Under the pieces are notes generated by a model. It searched no databases. It was not told where the DNA came from and saw nothing but the letters and a program-made list of their open reading frames with translations. Source: Sutcliffiella horikoshii (GTDB taxonomy: Bacteria > Bacillota > Bacilli > Bacillales > Bacillaceae_I). From it: a stretch of 64,000 nt of DNA. The position numbers and the translations under genes are program-made. The DNA is taken from assembly GCF_020524325.1 (NCBI RefSeq), contig NZ_JAIVKY010000007.1:620001-684000 (forward strand). Direction: 5' to 3'. Below are positions 56,722-64,000 of the stretch, one piece after another. Numbering within the stretch: the first letter of the stretch is position 1; every line of letters starts with the position of its first letter.

Positions 56722-56750
56722 TTGAAAAAAAGACGAAAAAAGAATATGAT
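56722..56750 (+). promoter_or_regulatory. Promoter of yumB
   Basis: TTGAAA, 17-base spacer, TATGAT; start predicted near 56757, giving a leader of about 185 bases. Confidence 0.68.
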
Positions 56751-56770
56751 GTTAGATAGGTTAAGTTTCT

Positions 56771-56788
56771 TTGTGACAAATTTCGCAC
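56771..56788. promoter_or_regulatory. Rex-like operator 1 (weaker)
   Basis: TTGTGACAAATTTCGCAC, three mismatches from TTGTGAA-N4-TTCACAA, just downstream of the predicted yumB transcription start. Confidence 0.45.
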
Positions 56789-56805
56789 TTTTTTGCCGTC
56801 CATAT

Positions 56806-56823
56806 TCGTGAAGTATTTCACAA
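56806..56823. promoter_or_regulatory. Rex-like operator 2
   Basis: TCGTGAAGTATTTCACAA, one mismatch from TTGTGAA-N4-TTCACAA. Rex senses NADH/NAD+ and represses an NADH dehydrogenase operon in B. subtilis, so a site before this NDH-2 gene is sensible. Confidence 0.65.
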
Positions 56824-56942
56824 TCATTTATTTCTAATAAATTTTATCTTAATAGCGGATAGTAAGAGTAGGTACAGTGGGATTTGTTCCATGTCTTCAT
56901 ATTTATTTTATAAAAAATTTCAATATAAAAGGTGTGATTCAT

Positions 56943-58160
56943 TTGAAAAAGCCAAGTATAGTTATTCTAGGTGCAGGTTACGGTGGGCTAGTAACGGCTG
57001 TTCGTCTTCAAAAAATGATCGGTGTTAACGAAGCCGATATTACGTTGGTAAACAAAAACGATTACCATTACGAGTCTACATGGTTACATGAAGCATCAGC
57101 AGGAACATTACCAGCTGATCGTACGCGTTACAAAATTTCTGATGTAATTGATCGCAGCAAGATTCATTTCTTACACGATACTGTTACAGGCATCAACCGT
57201 GAGGCAAAAACTGTGGCTTTGACTAAAGGCGGAGAAATCTCTTATGACTATCTAGTGGTTGGTCTTGGTTATGAAGCAGAGACTTTTGGCATCAAGGGCT
57301 TGAAAGAGCATGCGTTCACGATCGCAAACTTAAATGTTGCTCGTAAAATCCGTGAGCACATCGAATATCAGTTTGCTACTTACAACACAGAAGCACACCG
57401 TCGTGACGATCGTTTAACTATCGTTGTTGGTGGAGCTGGATTTACAGGTATCGAGTTCCTTGGAGAACTTGTTAACCGTGTTCCTGAACTTTGCCAAGAG
57501 TTTGATATCCCTAAAGAAAAAGTACGCATCGTGTGTGTAGAAGCAGCACCGACTGTACTTCCTGGATTTGATCCAGAACTAGTGGAATACGCTGTGAATA
57601 CGCTTGAGCGTAAAGGCGTAGAATTTAAAATTGGCACAGCGATTAAAGAAGCAACTGAAGAAGGAATCATCGTTGCAAAAGACGAAGAAGTAGAAGAAAT
57701 CAAAGCTGGTACAGTTGTTTGGGCTGCTGGTGTACGTGGAAACCACTTGGTGGAAGATTCCGGATTCGAAAACATGCGTGGTCGTGTGAAAGTAGATCCT
57801 TACTTGCGCGCTCCTGGACATGAAGATGTATTCATCGTTGGGGATTGCTCTCTAATCATCAACGAAGAAATTAACCGTCCATACCCTCCAACTGCACAAA
57901 TTGCAATGCAACAAGGGGAAGTTTGTGCGAAAAACTTGGCAGTATTGGTTCGTGGCCAAGGTGAACTGCAAACTTTCACTCCTGATTTAAAAGGAACAGT
58001 ATGTTCTCTAGGTGAAGACGATGCAATCGGCGTAGTATTCGGTCGCAAAATCTGGGGTTCCAAAGCATCTTTCATGAAGAAAATGGTTGATAACCGTGCT
58101 CTTTACATGATCGGTGGAGCTGGACTAGTAATGAAAAAAGGTAAATTCAACGTTTTATAA
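56943..58160 (+). CDS. yumB: YumB, type II NADH dehydrogenase
   Basis: A 405-aa single-subunit NADH:quinone oxidoreductase at the membrane. FAD motif [21 protein letters not shown] motif [16 protein letters not shown], second FAD motif [10 protein letters not shown], and the quinone-site AQIAMQQGE motif. The frame opens at 56877, but AAAGGTGTG precedes a TTG at 56943 and [15 protein letters not shown] is the expected N-terminus. Paralogue of yutJ in the same window; yumB carries the longer C-terminal membrane-contact region. Confidence 0.94.
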   Translation: MKKPSIVILGAGYGGLVTAVRLQKMIGVNEADITLVNKNDYHYESTWLHEASAGTLPADRTRYKISDVIDRSKIHFLHDTVTGINREAKTVALTKGGEISYDYLVVGLGYEAETFGIKGLKEHAFTIANLNVARKIREHIEYQFATYNTEAHRRDDRLTIVVGGAGFTGIEFLGELVNRVPELCQEFDIPKEKVRIVCVEAAPTVLPGFDPELVEYAVNTLERKGVEFKIGTAIKEATEEGIIVAKDEEVEEIKAGTVVWAAGVRGNHLVEDSGFENMRGRVKVDPYLRAPGHEDVFIVGDCSLIINEEINRPYPPTAQIAMQQGEVCAKNLAVLVRGQGELQTFTPDLKGTVCSLGEDDAIGVVFGRKIWGSKASFMKKMVDNRALYMIGGAGLVMKKGKFNVL

Positions 58161-58167
58161 GATATAT

Positions 58168-58215
58168 TTTTGAGAAGCTGTACATTTTATAGTGTGCAGC
58201 TTTTCTTTTTGTCGT
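58168..58215 (+). terminator. Terminator after yumB
   Basis: AGAAGCTG / CAGCTTTTCTTTTT hairpin. Confidence 0.82.
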
Positions 58216-58263
58216 TTTTCTTGGTACCATTACTGTATCAGCTAGAAACAGGGGGGAGATAAT

Positions 58264-58743
58264 ATGGGAAAAAGAGAAGATGTCTGGCTAGCGGTTGCGG
58301 GGATTGTGGTATCAGAGGACGGTAAATGGCTTGTCGTGAAAAAACGCTACGGAGGACTGAAAGGGAAGTGGTCCTTTCCTGCAGGATTTGTGGAAGCAAA
58401 TGAAACCGTAGATGAGGCGGTTGCTAGAGAAATATTAGAGGAAACAGGCATAAACGTTAAGGTTGAGGGGCTGGTTGGAGTCAGATCTGGTGTTATAAAG
58501 GATAAAATCAGTGATAATATGCTCCTGTTCTTATGTACTCCTTTAAACAACGACGTAGTCTATCAGGATAGCGAACTATCTGACGCAGCATTCAAAACGC
58601 TTGAGGATTTGGAGAGAGATCCTGATTCTTCTTTACTCATTCACTATTGCGCCAAGCTTACAAACCTTTCTATATTAAAAGAAACGGACGCCATGAATCC
58701 CGGAAAGGTTTTTAACTATAGTTCATACAAATTATTTTTCTAA
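58264..58743 (+). CDS. Nudix hydrolase
   Basis: A 159-aa pyrophosphohydrolase. The Nudix box (pattern GX5EX7REUXEEXGU) is complete: G40 of GFVEANETVDEAVAREILEE onward, with the REILEETGI catalytic helix. WLVVKKRYGGLKGKWSFPAG precedes it. Substrate is unknown: nucleoside diphosphate derivatives or oxidised nucleotides are usual. ATG after GGGGGGAGATAAT. Not present at this spot in B. subtilis. Confidence 0.92.
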   Translation: MGKREDVWLAVAGIVVSEDGKWLVVKKRYGGLKGKWSFPAGFVEANETVDEAVAREILEETGINVKVEGLVGVRSGVIKDKISDNMLLFLCTPLNNDVVYQDSELSDAAFKTLEDLERDPDSSLLIHYCAKLTNLSILKETDAMNPGKVFNYSSYKLFF

Positions 58744-58916
58744 TAATTCTGTAAATTTAAGAAAAAGCAAGAAACGGATAGATTGGATAAGATGTATTCG
58801 CTTACATCGTATTTTTCAGCCGTTTTTGTCCCTTTCCTTTTTCCTTAAAAGGATGATATATTATCAGAAAATTAAATTAAATTCTGTTTTGAGAAAATCA
58901 TCTGGAGGGATAAGGA

Positions 58917-59039
58917 ATGAAAAATCAACTGCAAACAGAGAAGAAAGATTGCCCATATTGTTCAGGTAAAGGGTATTTTCAACTTTTGCTAGGCGGATCA
59001 GAAACTTGTTCCTGCTGTGGAGGAAGCGGAAGAAAATAA
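58917..59039 (+). CDS. yuiA: YuiA, small zinc-finger-like protein (40 aa)
   Basis: A 40-residue protein with two CxxCxGxG units as in the DnaJ zinc centre: CPYCSGKGYF and CSCCGGSGRK, so it likely binds one zinc. It is preceded by a strong ribosome site TGGAGGGATAAGGA. Position before yuiB matches B. subtilis yuiA. Function unknown; such mini zinc domains may bind protein or RNA partners. Confidence 0.85.
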   Translation: MKNQLQTEKKDCPYCSGKGYFQLLLGGSETCSCCGGSGRK

Positions 59040-59200
59040 ATTATTAAGTTTTCCACACAATCGCGCTAGTTCTAAGATAGGTCATTTATGACGTATTTAG
59101 GACAATTGCGATTGTGTTTTTGTTTGATTGCCAAAAAGAATTGACTCGTATCAACGCTTTCAGTACACTAAGGAAAGATGTGTAATGGAGGTGCTTGGTA

Positions 59201-59524
59201 TTGAACATACCAATTTTACTTATTTCTGTCGTCTTATTTTTTGTACTTTTCTTTGGAATCGGATTCCTTTTAAATATGTTATTACGCATGTCTTGGATAA
59301 TGGCGATTATTTACCCAATAGTCTGTGTGTGGATTATCGCTCAGGATGATGTGAGGTTGATCGATTATTTCAGGGAGCCTGGTAGTGCTTTTTCGAATCT
59401 TGGCTCAGAGGTTGCTTCCTTGCAGGTTGCAGATATTACTATTTTGGTGAGCGGCTTAGCAGGAGCGATCACTTCTGGTATCGTTATTAAAATGCTTAGA
59501 AAAAATGGATATCAAATGTTTTAA
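59201..59524 (+). CDS. yuiB: YuiB, small integral membrane protein
   Basis: A 107-aa protein with two N-terminal helices (IPILLISVVLFFVLFFGIG and MSWIMAIIYPIVCVWIIA) and a third near the C-terminus (ILVSGLAGAITSGIVI), separated by a loop DDVRLIDYFREPGSAF. Function unknown. TTG start at 59201, eight bases after GGAGGT; an earlier TTG at 59195 is too close to that site. Probably co-transcribed with yuiA, although a 160-bp gap separates them. Confidence 0.85.
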   Translation: MNIPILLISVVLFFVLFFGIGFLLNMLLRMSWIMAIIYPIVCVWIIAQDDVRLIDYFREPGSAFSNLGSEVASLQVADITILVSGLAGAITSGIVIKMLRKNGYQMF

Positions 59525-59532
59525 AGTTATGT

Positions 59533-59568
59533 CAAGAACCGGTACTGTTGCCGGTTCTTATTTTTTTA
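59533..59568 (+). terminator. Terminator after yuiB
   Basis: AAGAACCGG / CCGGTTCTT hairpin with T tract. Confidence 0.92.
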
Positions 59569-59589
59569 AAGAAGAAAGTATATTATCCG

Positions 59590-59715
59590 GTTGATTTCCG
59601 TTCCAGGCGCTTCGCTTGCCTGCGGGCGGTCCGTGAGCCTCCTCGGCTTACGCCTCCGGGGTCTCCCCTGTCCCTTCCTCCCGCGGGCGTCTGCGCGCCT
59701 TCCACTCCAATCAAC
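59590..59715 (-). repeat. Type A repeat, copy A7 (left member of pair 3)
   Basis: GTTGATTTCCGTTCCAGGCG to CACTCCAATCAAC, reverse orientation; contains CTCGGCTTACGCCTCCGGGG, the intact counterpart of the site interrupted in A3. Paired with B6, 89 bp away. Confidence 0.93.
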
Positions 59716-59804
59716 AAGGTGATCTCATTCATCAAAGGGGTTAAGAACAGTACTTAACCGAGTTAACTGAATCAATCATTAACATTACATTTACGCAATT
59801 TTTA

Positions 59805-59936
59805 GCTGTGGATTGGAGCAAATGGCGAAGACTCCAGCGGGGGAGAAACGGTAGGTTGAGACCCCTGAAGCGTTGTGAGGAGGCTCAAGGCACCGTCCCG
59901 CGGAAAGCGAAGCCATTTGTGGAAAGGAGCAGCGGC
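59805..59936 (+). repeat. Type B repeat, copy B6 (right member of pair 3)
   Basis: GCTGTGGATTGGAGCAAATG to GGAAAGGAGCAGCGG; core variant GACCCCTGAAGCGTTGTGAG as in B5. The flanking shoulder TTTTTAGCTGTGG resembles those of B4 and B5. Confidence 0.93.
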
Positions 59937-60113
59937 TGTTAACCACTAACTAATGTATTATTTTAAAGATGTTTTTTAATTGCCTGATGTCTCAAAATAA
60001 TCCACTAATCTAGTATTTATTTTTGGAAAAAATAGGTGATTACTAGCTTTTCTCACAAAAAAGGAATACTTTCCATAAAAACAGGGAAGGAATATCTTGT
60101 GAGAGGAGTGTGA

Positions 60114-60836
60114 GTGAATCACATGAAATTAGCGAAAACAATTTGTCGGAGGACGGTTATCGGGTTATTATTTGTACTTGCTCTGTCTGTAACCTTCCAA
60201 TCCATATCAGGTGTTGAGGCATCCACGATTCACAACTGGCTAAAAGAAAATAATATATATGCCACTAATGGACAAGGTGATCAAGAAGAAGAAAAAGAAG
60301 GCTTCTTTAAGAAAATCGGACTAGACTTAAAACAATTGAACTTACTTTCAGCAACACCTACCATGGTGTCGGCAGAAGAAGCGATAGAAAAACCCAAGAA
60401 GTTAGAGGATTTAGACTGGAATCAATATGAGACACATGAGGTTCACGCCACTGGATATACAGCAGGCTATGAATCAACAGGCAAGAACCCGGGAGATCCA
60501 AGCTATGGAATTACATATTCAGGTCTTAAAGTTAAAAGAGATCTATACTCGACCATTGCAGCGGATATTAATGTCTTTCCAATAGGCACAATTCTATTTA
60601 TACCTGGTTATGGTTATGGAGTAGTAGCTGATATCGGAGGAGCGATTAAAGGGAATAAAATCGATCTCTACTACGATACAGTGGATGAGGTATTTAATGA
60701 TTGGGGTAAGCAGACCATCGATGTTTATATAATTAAAAAAGGCGATGGCACATTGACCGAGGAAGAATTAACACAATTGAATGAGGACGAAAGCATGCAG
60801 GTTTTCCGTCAACAATATAAAGGGACCGGAGAATAG
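60114..60836 (+). CDS. yuiC: YuiC, 3D-domain secreted protein (MltA-like fold)
   Basis: A 240-aa exported protein: basic start and hydrophobic stretch [17 protein letters not shown], likely cleaved after GVEAS. The C-terminal 3D domain has the three conserved aspartates in [20 protein letters not shown], with [20 protein letters not shown] as the family start. Related proteins are muralytic enzymes of the Sps/RpfB type active in stationary phase or germination. GTG start after GAGAGGAG; ATG at 60123 is an alternative. Confidence 0.9.
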   Translation: MNHMKLAKTICRRTVIGLLFVLALSVTFQSISGVEASTIHNWLKENNIYATNGQGDQEEEKEGFFKKIGLDLKQLNLLSATPTMVSAEEAIEKPKKLEDLDWNQYETHEVHATGYTAGYESTGKNPGDPSYGITYSGLKVKRDLYSTIAADINVFPIGTILFIPGYGYGVVADIGGAIKGNKIDLYYDTVDEVFNDWGKQTIDVYIIKKGDGTLTEEELTQLNEDESMQVFRQQYKGTGE

Positions 60837-60843
60837 CATGACA

Positions 60844-60878
60844 AAAGCCGTACCTATCAGGGATACGGCTTTTTATTA
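60844..60878. terminator. Bidirectional terminator between yuiC and the convergent gene
   Basis: AAAAGCCGTA / TACGGCTTTTT hairpin flanked by A and T runs. Confidence 0.9.
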
Positions 60879-61685
60879 TTTTAGTAATGGGTCTTCTCCG
60901 GTGTACGAAGGGTAGCTAGTAGGATGAAGGAGGGCTGCAAGTTTTTGTAATCCTAAGATAAGCCTTGGAGAAGGTCTGCAATAGAGGCTCTCTTCTAGTA
61001 CATGTATTTGAGAGTTACGAACCGCTCGGACGGTCTCGGCGCTATCCCGCTTCATTACATGCTTAGGATTCATTTTTGACTCTTTTACCCCAACCCAAAT
61101 CATACAGATTGTATCAGGATTTTTCTCTACCACTTCTCCCCATTCCGTCTGGTAACTTGCCACTTCTTTATCAGCGAAGACATTGACTGCCCCTGCCAAA
61201 TTACTTATTTCCGTCAGCCAATTGACCTTGCCAGGAGTGAAAATGGGTTTTGGCCACCATTCCCAATATAAAGAGGGTTTGTTTTCACATGTTGTTGCGC
61301 ACTGTCTGTATGTATGGATTATTTCCTTCATAGAGGAAGCAACCTCAATGGCCTTGGATAGAGAATTTGTAAGTTCTCCTACCGTCAAGATATCACGGGC
61401 GATATCCTCGAGTGATTGAGGGTTTAATACGATATGAGGAATGGAGCGCTTTTCCAATTCTTCAATGTTGCGCTCCATTCCAGGGACACTTAAACTGGCC
61501 AATACTAAGTCAGGTTCCAAGGACTCCAGTTTCTCCATATTTATATTCAAATCTGGTCCAAGCTTTGGTAGATTTGAAACTTCGCTTGGCCAATCAGAGA
61601 AATCATCCACTCCAACTAGGGTGCTTGATAAACCTAGGTAGTGGAGTAACTCTGTGTTGCTCGGACAAATGGATATAAGTCTCAT
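60876..61685 (-). CDS. BtuF-like cobalamin-binding protein without signal peptide
   Basis: A 269-aa protein with the class III periplasmic-binding fold: RLISICPSNTELLHYLGLSS and VGVDDFSDWP at the N-terminus, LEPDLVLASLS and CMIWVGVKESKMNP further on. It matches the cobalamin-binding BtuF-like family. It starts directly at MRLISICPSN with no signal peptide or lipobox and no ABC permease gene nearby, so it is probably cytosolic, with a carrier, sensor or salvage role. ATG after GGAGGTAGAAG. Confidence 0.82.
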   Translation of the reverse strand: MRLISICPSNTELLHYLGLSSTLVGVDDFSDWPSEVSNLPKLGPDLNINMEKLESLEPDLVLASLSVPGMERNIEELEKRSIPHIVLNPQSLEDIARDILTVGELTNSLSKAIEVASSMKEIIHTYRQCATTCENKPSLYWEWWPKPIFTPGKVNWLTEISNLAGAVNVFADKEVASYQTEWGEVVEKNPDTICMIWVGVKESKMNPKHVMKRDSAETVRAVRNSQIHVLEESLYCRPSPRLILGLQKLAALLHPTSYPSYTGEDPLLK

Positions 61686-61700
61686 CCACTTCTACCTCCT

Positions 61701-62183
61701 CTATAAGACATGAACAAAGTAATGCAAGACCAGTGTAAGCAAAATCCCTGTAATTGCACCGAAAAATACTTCAATCGGTTTATGACCTAGGAGTTCCTTC
61801 AAATCCTTCACTTTTTCTTGCTCATTCATTTTCGGCCATTTCTTGGTCTCTTCCACAAAACGGTTAAAATCACCAACAAGTTTGTTTAATACAGTTGCTT
61901 GTTCTCCAGCATGTCTTCTAACCCCGGTTGCATCAAACATCACGATGATAGCAAAGACGGTCGCTACGGCAAATATAGGAGAATCCAAGCCGGTTTCAAA
62001 TGCAACGCCTGTAGCCAAAGCCGTGACCGCAGCAGAGTGTGAGCTTGGCATGCCACCTGTACTTGTGATCAAGGACCAATCAATCCTTCTTGAGGCAATA
62101 TATTGAATAGGGACCTTTACAAATTGTGCAAATCCGATTGCTGCAAGTGCAGCCCATAGAGGGAAATTAGAAAATAACTCCAT
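61701..62183 (-). CDS. yuiD: YuiD, divergent PAP2-family (DUF212) membrane protein
   Basis: A 160-aa membrane protein with four to five helices. The conserved block STGGMPSSHSAAVTALATG is the PAP2-like phosphatase motif, followed by FDATGVRRHAGEQATVLNKL and a C-terminal HKPIEVFFGAITGILLTLVL. A lipid-phosphatase activity is inferred from family only. The frame begins at 62249, but AAAGGGCG precedes the ATG at 62183 and MELFSNFPLWAALAAI is the family start. It is separated by 15 bases from the downstream BtuF-like gene, so they share a transcript. Confidence 0.88.
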   Translation of the reverse strand: MELFSNFPLWAALAAIGFAQFVKVPIQYIASRRIDWSLITSTGGMPSSHSAAVTALATGVAFETGLDSPIFAVATVFAIIVMFDATGVRRHAGEQATVLNKLVGDFNRFVEETKKWPKMNEQEKVKDLKELLGHKPIEVFFGAITGILLTLVLHYFVHVL

Positions 62184-62437
62184 TTGATAGTATCGCCCTT
62201 TCTCTGCAGATGTTTCTATTACTATACCCTTTCTTTTAAGATGTAGCACAGTAAGTAGAGTATTATGTATAGGTAATATTCTTATTATTATGAATCATTA
62301 TAATGGATTTGTTAAGATGAATGTAGGAGAAATGATGAAAGGAGTAGGAAAGTTGTCATTTTGTATATGATTAGAAACTCGAAATATTTCCATAAGTTCG
62401 ATATAATAAACGTACAATAAAATGGAGGTGTTCAAAT

Positions 62438-63946
62438 ATGTTTATCGTACATAATGAAGCAGATTTTTCAAATCAACAGGAGGCGTTGGTAGTAGGCCTT
62501 TCTGAGAAACATAGCAAATTAGATGGATTGTTGGGAGAACTAGATTCCCAGTTGGAAGGACATCTTACCCAACTATTAAAAGATGGGGACATATCTGCAA
62601 AAAAAGGAAAGTTAGCAAGAATACATACATTGGGCAAAACTTCATACAAAAGAATCTTTGTAGTGGGGACAGGTCGTGAAGAGAAACTAACTTTCGTTGA
62701 ATTACGCAAAGTGTTTGGGAAAGTGGGTAAAACCCTTCAAGAATCTAAACTTAAGAGTGTTGTAGTTGCGCTGGATACTTTTGTAACGGAAAATGTGGAT
62801 GTGCTGGATGTTGCTCATGCTTTGGGTGAGTCCATTCCGTTAGCAACATATAAGTACGATGGATACAAGCAAAAATCCAATGAACCGGAAGTGAAGCTGG
62901 ATGAGGTTCTACTACTGACAGATCATGATAAAGAAGAAGTGGGAGCAAGTGCACATGTAGGATATGTCTTTGCTAAAGGAACAAATACAGCTCGAACTCT
63001 TGTAAACCTTCCAGGAAATATGCTGACTGCCACAGATCTTGCAAACCATGCTGCCCAACTAGCAGAGAAGTATGGCTTTGAACTTGAAATTCTTGAAAAA
63101 GAAGAGATGGAGAAGCTTGGAATGGGTGCTTTGTTAGCAGTTAACAAAGGGTCTGTGGAACCGCCTAAGATGATCGTGTTGAAATATCAAGGAAAAGAAG
63201 ACTGGACAGATGTAATCGGTTTAGTTGGGAAAGGAATCACTTTTGATACTGGAGGGTACTCCATCAAACCAAAAGATGGCATTGTCGGCATGAAAACAGA
63301 TATGGGTGGAGCGGCAACTGTGCTTGGAGCCATGGAAGCGATTGGTGAGCTGAAGCCGGAGCAAAATGTACTGGCAGTTATTGCTTCTACAGACAATATG
63401 ATTAGCGGAGAAGCCTTCAAGCCGGATGATGTAATCACATCCATGAGCGGTAAAACAATCGAGATCTTAAACACCGATGCAGAAGGGCGTCTTGTATTAG
63501 CAGATGCAGTAACCTATGCAAAACAGCATGGAGCTAACTACCTGGTTGACGTAGCAACCCTAACTGGCGGAGTCATCATCGCGTTAGGTAACCACACGAC
63601 AGGTGCGATGACAAATGACGAAGCATGGTTTGAACAAGTGCTTGAAGCATCCCATGAAGCGGGAGAAGAGATGTGGAGACTTCCAATTTTTGATCACGCA
63701 AAAGAAAGAGTTCGCAACAGCAAAGTAGCCGATTTGAACAACTCACCGGGTCGTGACGGCCACGCTATTTTTGCAGGAGCGTTCATCGGAGAATTTGCAG
63801 AGGGTACACCATGGGTTCACTTGGATATTGCAGGCACAGCCACTTCCAAGTCTGCTCATGACCTTGGACCAAGCGGTGGAACAGGCGCGATGGTTCGAAC
63901 GCTCGTAACGTTAGTAGAACGTTTTGGATTGACAGAAGAAAATTAA
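62438..63946 (+). CDS. pepA: Leucyl aminopeptidase (PepA, YuiE)
   Basis: Cytosolic M17 zinc/manganese aminopeptidase (502 aa) that removes N-terminal residues, with leucine preferred. The catalytic motif NTDAEGRL is at 345-352; K265 lies in [13 protein letters not shown] with the first metal aspartate. The N-terminal ~160 residues are the macro-like domain. ATG after ATGGAGGTG. Divergent from yuiD; the 254-bp gap holds a TATAAT at 62402 with a weak TCGAAA 17 bases earlier. Confidence 0.96.
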   Translation: MFIVHNEADFSNQQEALVVGLSEKHSKLDGLLGELDSQLEGHLTQLLKDGDISAKKGKLARIHTLGKTSYKRIFVVGTGREEKLTFVELRKVFGKVGKTLQESKLKSVVVALDTFVTENVDVLDVAHALGESIPLATYKYDGYKQKSNEPEVKLDEVLLLTDHDKEEVGASAHVGYVFAKGTNTARTLVNLPGNMLTATDLANHAAQLAEKYGFELEILEKEEMEKLGMGALLAVNKGSVEPPKMIVLKYQGKEDWTDVIGLVGKGITFDTGGYSIKPKDGIVGMKTDMGGAATVLGAMEAIGELKPEQNVLAVIASTDNMISGEAFKPDDVITSMSGKTIEILNTDAEGRLVLADAVTYAKQHGANYLVDVATLTGGVIIALGNHTTGAMTNDEAWFEQVLEASHEAGEEMWRLPIFDHAKERVRNSKVADLNNSPGRDGHAIFAGAFIGEFAEGTPWVHLDIAGTATSKSAHDLGPSGGTGAMVRTLVTLVERFGLTEEN

Positions 63947-63968
63947 TCGTTCATACAGAATTTATTTG

Positions 63969-64000
63969 ATGCGCATCCTACAATGGGATGCGTATTTTTT
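63969..64000 (+). terminator. Terminator after pepA (at window end)
   Basis: GCGCATCC / GGATGCGT hairpin and a run of T to the window edge. Confidence 0.85.

Noticed and set aside
59548-59757. 69-aa frame over 59.55-59.76 kb
   Set aside because: It reads through the yuiB terminator and repeat A7; similar frames appear wherever a type A repeat lies.

Overview
The window is a 64 kb stretch of a low-GC Firmicute chromosome, almost certainly from a Bacillaceae member. Most genes are recognisable orthologues of the Bacillus subtilis yus, yur, yun, yut, yum and yui blocks, in largely the same relative order. Typical features are strong AGGAGG-type ribosome sites, frequent TTG and GTG starts, intrinsic terminators, SAM and lysine riboswitches, and sporulation genes (lytH, yutC, yutH). 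I cannot name the species; an alkaliphile or soil Bacillus-type genus would fit.

Layout. 1-7.3 kb: fatty-acid beta-oxidation (fadM 3' end, then fadN-fadA-fadE behind a FadR-type box). 7.4-9.4 kb: yusI, gcvH, yusG, yusF, yusE. 9.9-15.5 kb: an MFS transporter, yusD, a lipid-kinase-like gene and the SAM-riboswitch-controlled metNPQ methionine ABC importer. 15.6-22.3 kb: yurZ, an AT-rich gap with a candidate 50-aa gene, and the sufCDSUB Fe-S assembly operon. 22.3-26.9 kb: two membrane proteins and yunF-yunD-yunC. 27.5-32.6 kb: a lineage-specific block with an HD-GYP protein, an NhaC-family transporter under a lysine riboswitch, and an NSS transporter with its 34-aa small subunit. 33-43 kb: lytH, lipA, yutC, yutD, small conserved proteins, an EAL protein, yutE to yutH and a 2-hydroxyacid dehydrogenase. 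43.3-46.6 kb: the overlapping hom-thrC-thrB operon. 46.7-54.6 kb: nfu, yuzD, yutJ, yuzB, a DUF2225 gene, nupC, dapF, yutM and a secreted protein. 54.6-64 kb: a TIMP-like secreted protein, yumC, yumB, a Nudix hydrolase, yuiA-yuiB, yuiC, a cobalamin-binding-type protein, yuiD and pepA.

How genes work together: Fe-S assembly and delivery (Suf, Nfu, YutM) shares the window with the radical-SAM lipoyl synthase LipA and with GcvH, the lipoyl acceptor. Two NDH-2-type dehydrogenases and a ferredoxin-NADP reductase give a redox cluster; yumB has Rex-like operators. HD-GYP and EAL proteins both point to cyclic-di-GMP turnover.

The most unusual content is intergenic. Four separate tandem arrays share an exact 52-bp period (17 units, no indels) with ATGAAGAC / GTCTTCAT inverted arms. 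A family of about 125-bp GC-rich palindromic repeats (types A and B) recurs at least 13 times, often as an A-B pair. One A copy is split by a 216-bp MITE-like insertion that contains a B copy and is flanked by a 9-bp direct repeat. There are also 21-bp repeats and GGGTCAGACCCC repeats. No phage, plasmid genes, rRNA, tRNA or CRISPR array was seen.
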